The translations under genes were made by a program, and so were the position numbers. Positions 32,657 through 44,890 of a DNA stretch of 64,000 bases are shown here, piece by piece. The stretch's first letter is position 1, and every line of letters begins with the position of its first letter. Below the pieces are notes generated by a model that was not told where the DNA came from, searched no databases, and worked only from the letters and a program-made list of their open reading frames with translations. Source of the stretch: Tubulanus polymorphus (taxonomy: Eukaryota > Nemertea > Palaeonemertea > Tubulaniformes > Tubulanidae); assembly GCF_964204645.1 (NCBI RefSeq), contig NC_134026.1, forward strand, positions 13,664,450 through 13,728,449, written 5' to 3'.

Positions 32657-35600
32657 CCTGTGCTGTGACTTTTAGGCGCAAGTCGCTGGCTAACGTTTCT
32701 AGTAATAAGCGATAATGCAATGAAAATCGTCATCGGGTCGAAATTGAGATATCGATGCATTCGCCATCTCGTGGATATTCTGTACACTATATAAAAAAAT
32801 TATATTAAAAAAATATCTGTAAGGTACCGAAATTAAGGTTTTAGAATTTTTGTCAAGCCCCTTTATCCAAGAAATATCACGTAGAATTAATAAATTTTGT
32901 GTTGAAAATGAAAAACCCTCGAAAAAAATGTACCCCCTCATGTCGCATATCGTAGGATTCGAAACTAAACGGAGAATACACCGATTATAATGCGCATGCA
33001 CTTCTCCTGCCCTGAAACTAGTGCGCAGCCAAAGTCTCAATCATTTCCTGGTTGTAAGTTCGTCACAAAAAAGGACCGAATTTTCCGTTTCTGAAGATGG
33101 AATCAGCACTGCAAGAAGTCGAAATGTGTACAAAAACAATTTAGATATACTGCAAATTTAGTATTTCCATGTTGAAAGTCATAATTATCGGATTGGACGC
33201 ATTTATTTTGACAGACTTAAAAACTAATTTCCGCCGAATTTCCAAACAGCCGTGAATCCAAGATGGCGGCGCCCATGGACGATATTGAATGTGACATTAG
33301 TAAACAAAAAAAAGTTGCAAAGTGTATTAATGAACTAATGTCTCTTAACATGAACACAGAAAATGACAAAGACAATTGGCAGAGTGTAATTTGTGATTAT
33401 TTTGGTGATGATTCTGAAGATGACCAGATTAGCAGCAGCAGCAGCAGTGACGACAGTAGTAGTGATGCGGATTTAAGTGATGACCGTGATGTTCTTGTCG
33501 ACAGTACTGTGCACACTCCACCTCAAAATGCTCAACATTTGATCCAGAATACCAACACAGAGGTTGAAATTCAGCAAAATGAACAGTTTACAGAGGAAGA
33601 AATTCAAATAGGTAAGACTTATTTCGTACAACATGTTTTGTATGGTCCACTTGACTAATACTGAAATTCCCATTACTGTCGGCTATGAATGTATGTGTGT
33701 GATAGGCCTAACTTTATGGTCCATACACATAACCATGTGGCTGTTTTAGCAATACCAGAATTCTAACTGTCGGCTATGAATGTATGTGGTGATAGGCCTA
33801 ACTTTATATGCCAAAATTATTAGTCTGGAGTCGTTGAGATGTTTGTGATCGCTACGGTATCCGGTGAAACGAAGGTAATTGACGAGGTATGTAGAGAATT
33901 GCCTATGGTTACATATCAATAAAGATGCTTAATTTTTATTTTTCAGAACCACCCATAATCAATATCAGAGAGGCTGAACAAATTGCTACACAGAATGGAC
34001 GTGACCCATCCACATAACCTACTGATGACAAACGGAAGAGGAAGTCAAATCTGCCGAGTGTAAAAAAATCGATTTGTCGCAAATCTGTAAGCGCTGTAAG
34101 CATAATAACGGTAAACCATGTCAAACGCGCTACAGTCCAGAGTATTTGAATAACCTTAGACTCTGTACTGCAGAATTATCCAATGAAGAAAAAGACATTG
34201 CTATCTTGGCAAAAATTGCATGTTCAATGCATATGTCAGATCAGACTATGAACACGAAACGTCGCAAGCAAAAGGAACGAGAGGGAAGACGTTCGACGTT
34301 TTTTCACCACGGTGAACAAGTTTGTAGAGACATGTTTTGTTATATCAATTCTATAAGCAGAGGTACATTAGCTACTTTACATGAACATTACAGACAAAAT
34401 GAGGGGTTCTTAGTACCCAGAATCCATGGTAATAGGAAACGGCTTCCAAAGCACACAATCTCAATTGATGACCGAAAGTGCATTGTTACATTTATTTTGA
34501 ATTACGTTGAGGTACACGGCATATATCTGCCTGGAAGAATTCCTGGCTATAAAAGAGATGATTTGAAACTTCTGCCTACTGATTGTACCAAGAAGAAAGT
34601 TTACTGTGAGTATGAAAGAGCATGTAAATTGGTTGAAAGAAATGTTGTATCTTATGCTTCCTTCCGCCGTACATAGCGTGATATCACTCCATTTGTAGTT
34701 TCTATGAAGCCAGCAACAGATCTGTGCTGGCAATGCCAGAAAAATTCTAATCTGATTATGAGAAATGCCAACAAATCTGAGTCAGCAAAGTCCGAGACTC
34801 TTAAAAAGGCTGAGATGCATTTGTCATTAGCCAAGTCCGAACGGGAGCTTTATAAGTCACAGTGTCAAGATTCCAGAATTGGTCTCCCCAATGACTTAGC
34901 TCTTGGCAACCATGAACCATGTTCCCTTGCCACCCAGCATCCAGTGCATTATTCAATGGATTTTGCACAACAAGTGCACTTTCCTTGTAATCCATTACAA
35001 CCTGGCCCAATCTACTTCAAAACTCCGAGGAAATGTGCTATCTTCGGCGTACATTGTGAGACACTCTCACGCCAAGTTAATTTTCTCATCGACGAAGGTA
35101 TGCTGGTTGGCAAGGGAAGTAATACTGTTATTAGCCTGTTAGATTATTTCTTCTCAAACTATGGTTTAGGAGAAGAGCATGTAAGCTTGCATGCCAACAA
35201 CTGTTCAGGCCAAAACAAGAATAATATGCTATTGTGGTATTTTCTCTGGCGCTGCATCACAGGGCGCAACAAAAGCATAGTGTATAACTTCTTGATTGTT
35301 GGCCATACTAAATTTAGTGTAGACTGGGCCTTTGGGCTCTTTAAACAGAAGTTCAGACACACCAAGGTGAACACACTTAGTGATATTTGTAATGCAGTTG
35401 TCCAGAGCAGTAATTGTGGTTTAAACATTCCGCAGCTTTGTGAGGATGAATCCGGCCAATGCTTTGTACCAACCGATGATTGGTCCACCTTTCTCGGCCA
35501 ATACTTTCGTAAGTTTGAGGGCATAAAGAAATGCCACCACCTTAGTTTTGAGAAAGGTAGCACAGTCATGACTGTCTAACAGTATTGTAACAGTGACGAA

Positions 35601-36051
35601 ATCAAATTTGACCTTCAGAAGCGAAACACTGCACTACCAGACGCACGACTGAAGCCGCCAGTACTGCCGCCACCTGGTCTTCCGATAGAAAGGCAGTGGT
35701 ATTTACATGATGAAATAAGAGAATTTGTAGATGACAACTTCAGAGATATTGTCTGTCCTGTTCCTCAATGTCCAAAGCCAAGTAAAGCTAAGTAAAACAA
35801 AGTTGTAGATTTGTGTTGATATGTTTATTCATAACAATAAACTATAAAATTATAGTCGTAAACTTTAATCACCTTTTTCTCAAAACTATGGTTTCGCTAA
35901 TTCCAAACTTCAATTTCTCATATCTGAGAATCTAGAAGAGCTAAGATGCTGATCTATGGCTTGTTGGAAAGCTTTTTTAGTAAAGAATCCATTTCTGAAA
36001 TAATCTCATTTATTTCCCCTGGACCCCCGAGCCTAAAAATCACAGCACAGG
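32657..36051 (+). mobile_element. 3.4-kb DNA transposon inserted in the Gypsy element
   Basis: The ends are 20-bp inverted repeats: CCTGTGCTGTGACTTTTAGG on the left and CCTAAAAATCACAGCACAGG on the right, with two mismatches. TC flanks both ends (32655-32656 and 36052-36053), consistent with a 2-bp duplication; the Gypsy frame continues across it. It carries one transposase gene. The superfamily is not certain from ends and duplication alone. Confidence 0.85.
33263..35795 (+). pseudogene. Transposase of the nested element (DUF7869-like RNase-H-type family)
   Basis: Exon 1 33263-33611 (MAAPMDDIECDISKQKK, then acidic and Ser-rich), intron GTAAGA...TTTCAG, exon 2 33947-35795, phase 1. Exon 2 has Cys motifs (CKRC, CWQC), then HANNCSGQNKNN followed by LLWYFLWRC and VGHTKFSVDWAFGLFK, the block typical of a family often annotated as DUF7869 in invertebrates (name from memory). 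The Asp usually seen in HADNC is Asn here (HANNC). Breaks: TAA at 34015, a one-base shift in the A-run at 34060-34067, TAG at 34674, TAA at 35577. The tail after the last stop still reads open to 35795. A polyadenylation signal AATAAA follows near 35837. Confidence 0.8.
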
Positions 36052-37471
36052 TCACATATTGTAATTGGTAATATTTCGGAGGCTAGAGATGCTAATGATC
36101 CTATCGGGTTGGAAGAGATGCAAGCTGTAGTTACTAGGGCTCAAGGTGTAAAAAGAACGGGTAGATTACTGCGACCATTGAAAATAGCAGATACTGGAGT
36201 TTTAAATGTCGACCGAGGGGAGTTACAAAGATTACAGTTGAATGATAGATCGTTAAATCAGTGTAGACAATTGGCGGGTTAAGTTGGGAAACAGTACAAG
36301 AGTGGAAAGTCAGTAGCTTTTATGATGGATAAAGCCATATTGTTTAGAATATTCACGAGTAAAAAATTGAAAACGACTAATCAGGTGGTATTACCCGAGA
36401 AATTACGCAATGGAGTCATAGAAGTGGCTCATGATTCTGTTTTAGCTGGTCACATGCGAGCAGCAAAATCATTAGATAGTGTTATGAATCAATTTTATTG
36501 GCCTGGGGTAACTGGGGACGTTAAGCGTTATTGTAAGTCGTGCGACTCGTGTCAAAAAACGATGCAGAAAGGTAAAATTAAACCGGTGCTGTCGACACGC
36601 CTATAATAACCGAACCATTTTCTAGGGTAGCGATAGATTTAGTTGGCCCATTACCAATTACGGAAAGTGGTAATAGGTATATATCAATATTAATTGATTT
36701 CGCAACGCGTTATCCCGAGGCAAAAGCTTCAAAGAGTGAAGTTCAAAAAGTGAAACTTCAGATGTAGCGGAAGCGTTATTGGAAATGTATTCAAGATTAG
36801 GGGTTCCGAGAAAGGTGATGTCAGACAGAGGTCCTCAGTTTATTTCAGAGGTTTGTAAAGAGGTTTATAGGTTAATGTCTACAAAGGAAATACTGAACTC
36901 TCCATATCATCCAATGGTCTTTGTGAGAATTTTAACGGAGTTTTTAAACGATTGTTACAAAGAATGAGCGGGGAAAGACCTAAGGACTGGGATCGCTATT
37001 TACCTAGTTTACTTTTCGCGTACAGAGAAGTGCCTCAAGAGTCTTTGAAATTCTCTCCTTCTGAATTACTCTAGGGTAGAACAGTACGAGGGCCGTTATC
37101 TATCCTTAAAGAATTGTGGGTTAGCGAGAAAGAAGAACCGGAAGTAAGATCTGCATATCAGTACGTATTTGAACTAAGACAACGCATGGAAGAAACATGT
37201 AGAATAGCTCATGAAGAATTAAGAAAAGCCAAGGTCAAGCAGAGCAAGTATTATAACAAAAGGGTGAAAGGTCAAATTTAAAGTTAGGCGATAAGGTACT
37301 ATTATTGTTGCCAACCGATAGTAATAAGTTAACTATGCAGTGGAAAGGTCTTTTCAGGGTTACGGGTACGGTACCGGGGTATGAAAATGATTATAAGATA
37401 GACGCTAATGGGAAAGTGAAAACATTTCATGTGAATATGCTTAAAAAGTATTTGATAGAGAGAAGACATTA
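36052..37471 (+). pseudogene. Gypsy integrase
   Basis: After a linker (36052-36280, ending in a stop) the ORF 36322-36606 holds the HHCC zinc-binding domain (HDSVLAGH, then CKSCDSCQ). The core follows in broken frames: an aspartate in VAIDLVGPLP (about 36630), SDRGPQFIS (about 36820), and the C-terminal region to LKKYLIERRH at 37470. Stops near 36603 and 37072 and frame changes near 36755, 36925 and 37275 make it non-functional. Confidence 0.8.
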
Positions 37472-38025
37472 AGTTGTACAGATCCAGGAAGAAAGACACT
37501 AAATATTTGGATGGATATATGAAAGCTGTGGGTACTGGAGTGTGTAATGGGTAGGGTAGTGTGATCTGTGTGCATTTGTGGCCAGCACACAGATCACATT
37601 GTTCAATGGGGTTTGGTCCAGGACTCGCGAGATTTTCAACAACACAGAAGTAACGTGTAATAAATGATGACTTGAATTGCATGACTACCTACCACCCCTC
37701 ATTAATGTTGGAAAACTGAACGTTCGGCACTGACTAAAAATTAGTAATAACATTTTAGAAATGGCCAGAATTTTAACTTGGGTTCTATCTCATTTTTATT
37801 TTACAATTGCGATTGGTATAATTTTTTTTTAAACGGCCGTTAAGGCTTCATGTTTCGTCTGCAATTCACTGCAAATAATTACGCAACCACGCACATTTCA
37901 GTGTTTTTGGCAGCTGTACACTCAATCGGCACCGTTCGTGACTAGCTTCACTGTGGAATTATCATTAACATCGCCATATCACATCATCAACTTATATTGT
38001 GCCTTAAAACCCTAACAGCCGAAAA
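37472..38025 (+). other. Non-coding gap between integrase and reverse transcriptase, with a hairpin
   Basis: At 37560-37598 TGTGATCTGTGTGC and GCACACAGATCACA form a perfect 14-bp stem with an 11-base loop. A GTAATAAATG signal lies near 37658. No LTR match to 30408-30949 is visible. Confidence 0.6.
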
Positions 38026-39130
38026 TTGAGAGAGTGGCCATGTTTGTGTTTGCTGCTTCGCGTAAATCCCGCGCGGTGGCGCAACCGCGCGGAGTGGGGC
38101 CGATATGTCCAGTGGGATTACAAATGTTTGAAAACAACTCAGCCGAGTGTGTTCAGGACGAAACGTGTGGTAAAGAATTTTGTCCTTATGAGTCCAAAGA
38201 GTCATGGAGGGTCGCTGATATAAATCCCAAGTTGTCATGTGAACAACAGGACGAGTTAAGAGATTTATTACAGGAATACACAGATGTTTTTAGTGATTTG
38301 CCGGGTAGAACTAGTTTTAAAAAAATGCATATTGAGTTAGAGGATGATACCCCTGTGCGCATGAAACCATACCCCACTCCTTTTTCACTTCATAAGCAAT
38401 TAAAAGAAGTTGAGAAGATGGAGAAAATGGACGTTATAGAAGAGTCTGATAGTAATTTCTCTAGTCCACCCATAGTAGTAGGTAAACCTGACGGTACGAT
38501 AGGCTATTGTATTGATTTCAGGAGGTTAAATGCTCAGACAAAGTTTCTGGCCGAGCCTACGTCAGATCAAGAGCCGGTTTTGATGAAAATGAAAGGCAAG
38601 AATTTTCTAACCAAAATTGATTTAGCGAAAGGCTATTGGCAGATACCAATGTGCGAGTGCTGTAAGCATTTGACTAGTTTTTAAACAGAAAGCGGGTTGA
38701 AACAATTTAAGGTTATGCCATTTGGGTTAGTGAATTCTGGTCAAGTATTTTGTCGGATGATGAGAAGATTGTTACAGAATATCGAAGATTCCGGCAATTA
38801 TATTGATGATTTAATCATTGGTTCAGTAAAAGAATCATGTAGGCACATTGAGAAGTGTTTTTCAGAGATTAAGAGAAAATGGATTAACAGCCCGTCCATC
38901 AAAGTGGTAAGTTTAGTTATTTCGAGATTGATTTTGTGGGTCACAGTTTTTGGGGTGACAATATTCGTTGCCAAGATGATAAAGTTGAACGCGTGTTACA
39001 AGTAGTTCTTCCTGACACCAAGAAACAGTTAGGAGCATTCCTGGGTATGACTGGATACCATTCTAAATTCAACGAATATGATAAAAAAGGGCACCCTGTA
39101 AATATACAGTGGTCTGATAAACCATAAGAA
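38026..39130 (+). pseudogene. Gypsy reverse transcriptase, misplaced
   Basis: From about 38200 the segment shows the Gypsy polymerase order: a PG motif before HIELEDDTPVR, KPDGTIGYCIDFRRLN, FLTKIDLAKGYWQIP, VMPFGLVNSGQ, YIDDLIIGS (catalytic YxDD) and an FLGMTGYHSKF end. A TAA at 38682 and frame changes near 38890-38930 interrupt it. RNase H is absent. It lies downstream of the integrase rather than upstream. Confidence 0.82.
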
Positions 39131-40780
39131 GAAATTTTACTTTATTGAGAAATAGGGAGGTCCCATTAGTATGCTTAAGATTATTTCTTCTATTTGTTCA
39201 TTTTGCGGAGGCACCACATTATAATGACTTCATTTCTCATTTTTAGGCAAGTTTCAAGCTGTCAGCCAGAAGAACAGGACTATGCTCTATTCAGTTATCT
39301 GGTGATCTGGCTTGCTGTTGAAGTATAACAGTCGAAGTTGAAATTTCATAATAAATGATGTAATTTTTTTGATATTGTTTTGATTTTGCCACGTGGAGAA
39401 CAGGCTATAATTTTAAAGCCCACTATAAACAGAATATAAAAGATTGAAAACAAATTCAAAAGCGAAATGAAATTCTTTTTTAATATTTCAAATTCTGTAT
39501 TAAGTGGGTTTTAAATTAAGGTTGAATTTAATTTTGTCAAATAACAAAGCTTGATGTAGGTATACATCATAGAATTTTATTGTTGTTAACATCCCATACT
39601 CAGAATTTGTACTGAATCGTTTTTTGTTTCAGTTTAAAATTCTGAGTGTTTGTTTTTCTTTTGTCTCAACATAACACGCATTAGTGTGATCAACTTGTAA
39701 TTTACTGATCCCACCGCATTTATTTTGCTATCACTGTTATTGTTTAAGCTAAAATCTATTTCATTCAGGGTTTTTTAAGTAAATATAATGTACGTGTTAT
39801 ATTCATCCATGGTTTCTTGCTGGTATTTTTCAAATGTACACTAAACCTTGTCTAACTTGGACAGATTAGGACCACAAAATTTTTACTGAGCTATCAATAG
39901 GTAGACGTCATTTGCAACGATTTGAGTTAGGCAAGGTTAACTGTATTTGTGTTACTAAAAGCGAAGGCAACTGAGGTTATGTTTCTAATCTAATCTGCCA
40001 CAATACCCTTGAGAGCATAGAGAACACCAAAATGAAACTAATTAGAACTTTCACAATTACTTTAGTTGCTGGTTTGTCAATCTTTGGGGTGGAGATTTGT
40101 TCATCAGTCAGTCTCTTCATGTCGTCTTCAAAATGGATGAGTGAGTGGAAACAGTAGATTTGCTAACCTTAGAATTCATGGGATGGACACTTGAGCTAAC
40201 ATGTATAAAATTGAAAACCTGTTACAGTAGGACCAAACTTTTTTTTTAGGTGAGCAGAATTCTGACTGAAACCATTCTGAGGCAAGCAAGTTCAAATCCA
40301 GTGTAAAAATGGTGTAACAAATCAAGATCTGATTGATGTTTTTCTGCATTATTTTACTGCGATGCATTATTGTTCCCTCCCCTTCAACTGACTTGGGACA
40401 GTCATGACATCCACCGGGTTTGACAAAAAGTGGTGTTTGGATTTACAGTCTATTGCTGCTGGTAAATAAGTGATCATCCAGATGCTATTCACACTTCTGT
40501 TTTCCTGAATGATTGGCTGAATACTCTTTTTGTCAAAACCTGATGCTTTCCTTATTACCATAGAACATATTTTTAAGATAATATCACTTTAATTAATTGA
40601 AGTCAAGACAAAGATAATGAAAGAAAGCATATATTACAACATACATATTCTACTATCAGGTATAGCCAATAAACAACAGAGAATTAATCTTCTTTCCAGT
40701 GTAAAAAATGAAAATTTGTACGGTTGTCATTATCCCTAACAGATGAAAGGAAAATGTCATGGTAGGGTTACACAAGCATG
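39131..40780. other. No gene seen
   Basis: AT-rich single-copy-looking DNA. ORFs of 60-65 codons on the minus strand at 40176-40561 have no motif or splice evidence. Confidence 0.5.
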
Positions 40781-40790
40781 CAGTGCAGTT

Positions 40791-40905
40791 ATAAGAGCAA
40801 AGCAGACTGATACTTATGTACCCCCAAAATGACATGTCCTTATGGGCTTTTTTTAAAAATCACTCTGCTTTGCTCTTATTATGTCATTTTGGGGGTACAC
40901 AAGTA
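40791..40905. repeat. Interleaved inverted repeats (A-B-A'-B' order)
   Basis: A, ATAAGAGCAAAGCAGA (40791-40806), is the exact reverse complement of A' at 40864-40879. B, GTACCCCCAAAATGACAT (40818-40835), is the exact reverse complement of B' at 40881-40898; pairing extends to 24 of 25 bases over 40811-40835 and 40881-40905. The order is that of a pseudoknot, not of a simple hairpin. Confidence 0.85.
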
Positions 40906-41089
40906 TATCCATTGTGACCTTAGCAAAGCTTTCCCTAATTAGGGAAAATGAGGTTTCAGGGAAATAAATTGCCATGTAAGCAAATTTATAAAAAACAAAA
41001 TTAAAGGAACAGGCCATTTCAACATAATATTACTAATACAATATATACATAATTTAGCCCATGCGAAAATAGCCCATGTGTCGATATTT

Positions 41090-41350
41090 GGATTTCAATA
41101 ACTTTCCAAGTGATATGACGTCGATCCCTTGCCCAAGAAAAATTTCGACCCAGTCACTGCATGTCTCTTTTTAGACGAACAGCTTTTTTTTCTGTGATCA
41201 AGCGTCGATCCCTGGGTGGAGAAATATTTAAACCTTGTGACATAGAGTCGAATCCTGAGCTTACGGAAATATTAAACTGGGTGATAAACTGTCGTTTCCT
41301 GGATGATAGATAATACAGGAAGTGTCGATTAAGTGTTGCTTGACTGTGGA
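41090..41350. repeat. Degenerate tandem repeat around GTCGATCCCTGG
   Basis: GTCGATCCCTTGCCC, GTCGATCCCTGGGTG, GTCGAATCCTGAGC and GTCGTTTCCTGGATG recur about every 60-100 bases with AAATATT and GTGA words between. Four worn units; the minus-strand ORF across it is probably chance. Confidence 0.45.
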
Positions 41351-41976
41351 GGGGGGCAAGAGAGTTGCAATTGACAGCTGCCTTAGTAAAACAGCAGAGT
41401 CTCCACAAACTTTGACTGAAGGCCAAAACAGGGTTCATAGCTGTAAGGCTATAGGAAAAATATAAGCACTTAAACTCACTTTTTTTCAAACCTAAGTACG
41501 CACTTTTTACAAGAAAATCAGGCTAAAAAGTGAATTTCACTGCCATTCTTATGTAAAATTCACTGCCAACTGCAGCAACTTTTTAAGAGATTTGAAATTT
41601 TTCAAGCCAGTGACCAAATGCCTATACTAAAGCCCTCCAAATTGGTTGGAGTAGGCCTACTGATTTATCAGCATGAATGAAAGGTTGAAGGAGAAAATGA
41701 AATTTAAAATCTTATATAAAATATATTGATTTCTAAGATCACGGATCTATCAAAATGGAGGGGATCATAGCTTCCTCTTTGAGTATTTTCCACGTAAAAT
41801 CTTTGATGGACTGCAGAAAAATTAAGAATGAAAACTGGATTGAATTCCAATGAGGAGAAATCTTACTTTTTTCAAATGATCATAAATAGATAATGAGTCA
41901 AAACGGAAATATCAGAAAAAAGTTTGTTTTAAAGTTAGATATGATTCAAAGGGGATCCGTGCTCCAAGTGATTAAC

Positions 41977-42600
41977 TAGGGGTCCAGGGACACCATGCCC
42001 ACTTGGGAAGTGGTTTCAAATGCTCAACAATCTAACAATTTCAATATTCAACGCCTCCTGGTGACCATATACAAAAACCAATGACCTTGAAAAACACCAA
42101 AATCATAGAACATGTCAGCAGCTACGATTTCGTAATTGATTGTGAAATCATGGAACCTGTCAACAGCTATGATTTCATAATTGATTGTGATAACAAAATA
42201 TGCCTCATTACCAATTTCATATGGAAATACAAAGTTATTCTACTATTCAATGCCCCCTGGTGACCATATTAAAAACCAAATAACCTTGTAACTCACCACA
42301 ATCATAGAACATGTCATGAACTACAACTTTGCAATCGATTGTGGTAACAAAATATGTGTTGGTACAAATATAATATAGAAATACTAAGATATTGTATTAT
42401 TCAACACCCCGCTGGTGGCCATATACAAAAACCAATGAACTTGAAACTCAACACAATCATAGAACACGTTATAAGCTACGACTTTCTAATTCATTGTTGT
42501 AACAAAATATGCTTAGGTATCAATATAATGTCGAAAAACTTTTTCCCACCAACGAATGAGTACTAATGACACCAAGATGGCCGCCAATTGCGCCATTATT
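41977..42600 (+). mobile_element. DINE-like copy lacking its 3' half
   Basis: It starts AACTAGGGGTCCAGGGACAC, has three core units with an internal small duplication (GTCAGCAGCTACGATTTCGT and GTCAACAGCTATGATTTCAT), and stops in the right arm at GCGCCATTATTGG. Confidence 0.8.
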
Positions 42601-42609
42601 GGCCTGCTA

Positions 42610-42740
42610 CGCACGGAATCCTGTAGCAACAGCAAACATGCGTGGCACTTTCAGCTGCCCTGACAGCTGATTGGAACATTGCCAATTTCTTGGAAAACCT
42701 AAACTAAGTCACGTGCGTCTAGGCGTGTTTTTCTCATAGC
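42610..42740 (+). repeat. Dispersed repeat shared with 53395-53530
   Basis: GCTGATTGGAACATTGCCA and GGAAAACCTAAACTA correspond to GCTTATTGGAACACTGCCA and GGAAAACTTAAACTA at 53452-53495. Confidence 0.55.
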
Positions 42741-42909
42741 TTACAATAGTGAGAAGAGTCAAACCACGCAGCAGTTGTGATGTGTGGAGCATATATTCAC
42801 AAATACTGCTGACCAGAAAATACACCGGGAATGATGTCGGGTTGAAAAAATCAGCCGGGTCTAAAAGGACTGACAGACATGTCCAAAACCCGACACCCGG
42901 CTATTAATG

Positions 42910-43475
42910 AAAACACTGGCAAAGTGGTTTACCTTCAAAGTGGAGCTTGTTTGGCAAGGGCATTGCCTATGAAAAATCTTTTTAATGAGTACAGTTATAG
43001 TTTATATTGTATTTCATCTTTTCCAAAGAATTATTTTGAAGCCAAATAAGGTTCAAAATATACATTTTATAATTTGGTAGGGCGCAGGTATAAGAGAAAC
43101 TACTTTATATTTTGAAAAAATATTTTTCACAATATGGAAAACATTTAGATTAAAAAATCATTTGATTTCACCAATCAGAGGGTGACTAAATAGTCTTGGC
43201 AACCTCTGCCAATATTGGGCCGCAGAAGCTACCTAAGATATTGCATACGTGGATCGTAAGTGGATCGTTTTAAACCGCGACTTTTACTGCTAAAATATTG
43301 ACCTCGACTTAAACACCAAGCGAAACAATAGCTGCTGCTTAGTATTTTTTAGGTCACAAGAAATTACAATTTATAAGAAATTCTTCCAAACAGAAAACAC
43401 AGCGCTCATCTTCTGCTATAATATTTTAAATGATTATTCATGATGAATTCTAAATACTTTATTTAAAACAAATCT
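42910..43475 (+). repeat. R3 dispersed repeat, diverged copy
   Basis: From TGGTTTACCTTCAAAG to TAGTATTTTTTAGGTCACAAG it follows the same order as 45476-46140 and 63513-64000, with more substitutions. Confidence 0.7.
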
Positions 43476-43571
43476 TTTATTTGGACGTCATTTGACACAA
43501 TACACAGGCACTAGCAAGCAGCATTGAAGTATCCATCACTAGTAATATACATAGTGTAGACTATGCATGTG

Positions 43572-43606
43572 TGTACGTGTGTACGTGTGTAACTGTGCTT
43601 GATTAG
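43572..43606 (+). repeat. Short (GTGTGTAC)n microsatellite
   Basis: GTGTGTACGTGTGTACGTGT plus GTAACTGTG. Confidence 0.8.
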
Positions 43607-44019
43607 AACGTACGCGCATGCATGCGAAGTGTTAAGTGAACTTTGTTTACACGTCTATGGTCAATCAAAACAAACTACAGATATTAAATGAAACAATAAG
43701 GACAGTGGGTGTAAATATATTCTCACAAGCTGAGATAAATAGAAGCAAGAAAAGTTAGGGGGTTGATAAAGTGAGGGCCTGCAGGTCGAAAAGTACATCG
43801 GAATGAGTCACACAAAAAACGGTTACACTTCCAGGAAGGATTGAACTTTTATATATTTCAATTCCAAGTATGCAAATTGTCATATATAAAAACGTGCCAT
43901 TACTTAATGCCAAAAAGCAGGATTTTTAGGTTCCCCTAAAAATACCTCGATCACTATGAAATTTTTGTTGGCTTGAGAACTCATTAAGCCAGACCATGAC
44001 ACCAAAAATCAACACTATT

Positions 44020-44253
44020 GTTTCAATAGCCAATGTTTGTGCCTTGTTGACACACCGGTACTCTATTCATTTTCAATGAAAACTGCTTCTCCAGACCGTT
44101 TGCATAGGCAAACCTTAGGTTCGCCAAAAATATGTAAAAAGTGCTAGTTGTGGCAAACAAAAATGGCGCTAGATGGCCATTTTGATTCTGATCTGTTGAA
44201 AATGTATCTTGGTATATAAATGTATAAACCAAATATAAAGACAATCCATTAAA
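44020..44253 (+). mobile_element. DINE-like right arm split by a hAT-like insertion
   Basis: AAAAGTGCTAGTTGTGGCAA and TAAACCAAATATAAAGACAA belong to the right arm. It continues after the insertion at 44891-44935 (TCTTCAAAACTTCCC, AACTGGATTCCG). Confidence 0.7.
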
Positions 44254-44890
44254 CAGGGATGAAAACAGAGGCGTTTAAAAAACGTGGATGAATTAGAAAT
44301 TAAGTTAATAGGCTAACTACTGCTGCAGCAGTTGCGCGCACCAAAAGGTGTGAAGCCCCTAAAGGGGGATTTGGGGCCCTCCCCCAAGAAACTTTTGAAA
44401 TTTCAAGGAGTTTTAAGCGCATCTGAGGCCCATTTCCAAATGAAAAAATAGGACTGCCACGTGATTGATCGTTCGTTGTTTGTGTCTTGAGTACATGAAA
44501 AGGAAAGCTCCGCAATATCCAAATCACTAGAACATGTTCATACTTGAATGCACTTGTCAATAAATTGTTAAGTCCCAAGAGGAACCCCCATCTATAATCT
44601 TCCAATCTATCACTCAAGACAAGCGCATTGCGCCTGAATTAAAACAATGACTCCTTTTATTGAGCACATAGGCTATGCTTTGTTGAATGCTAGACCAACG
44701 GGGGTGTTTCGCAATGATGTTAAAGAACAAAGATTTCAGGGATCGAAGCACCGGTTTTATGAGACGCTGGTCTGTTCTTTAAGTATGCTACGATCTAACT
44801 CTCAACTTTTCCCCAAGACCCTAACCCCCCCATCATTTTCCCAACGGATCTACATACCTCCAACTGCGGAAATCGAGATTTTCATCCCTG
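44254..44890. mobile_element. hAT-like non-autonomous element, complete
   Basis: Ends CAGGGATGAAAAC and GATTTTCATCCCTG are inverted. A direct ATTAAA abuts both (44248-44253 and 44891-44896), shorter than the 8 bp usual for hAT. It has no transposase. A central GGGGCCCTCCCCCAAGAAAC segment resembles part of 16911-17801. A second, truncated copy is at 26476-26613. Confidence 0.75.

Larger units (their letters stand above)
30408..39130 (+). mobile_element. Ty3/Gypsy LTR retrotransposon, decayed and rearranged
   Basis: In order: 5' LTR, tRNA-Pro-like primer site, gag capsid, two CCHC knuckles, protease, an inserted DNA transposon, integrase, a non-coding gap, then reverse transcriptase. In intact Gypsy elements reverse transcriptase precedes integrase, so either two partial copies are joined or one is rearranged. 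Numerous stops and frameshifts interrupt the frame. I found no 3' LTR by eye. Confidence 0.85.

Noticed and set aside
41154-41489. 111-codon minus-strand ORF as a gene
   Set aside because: It overlaps a worn tandem repeat, has no splice signals and no recognisable motif.
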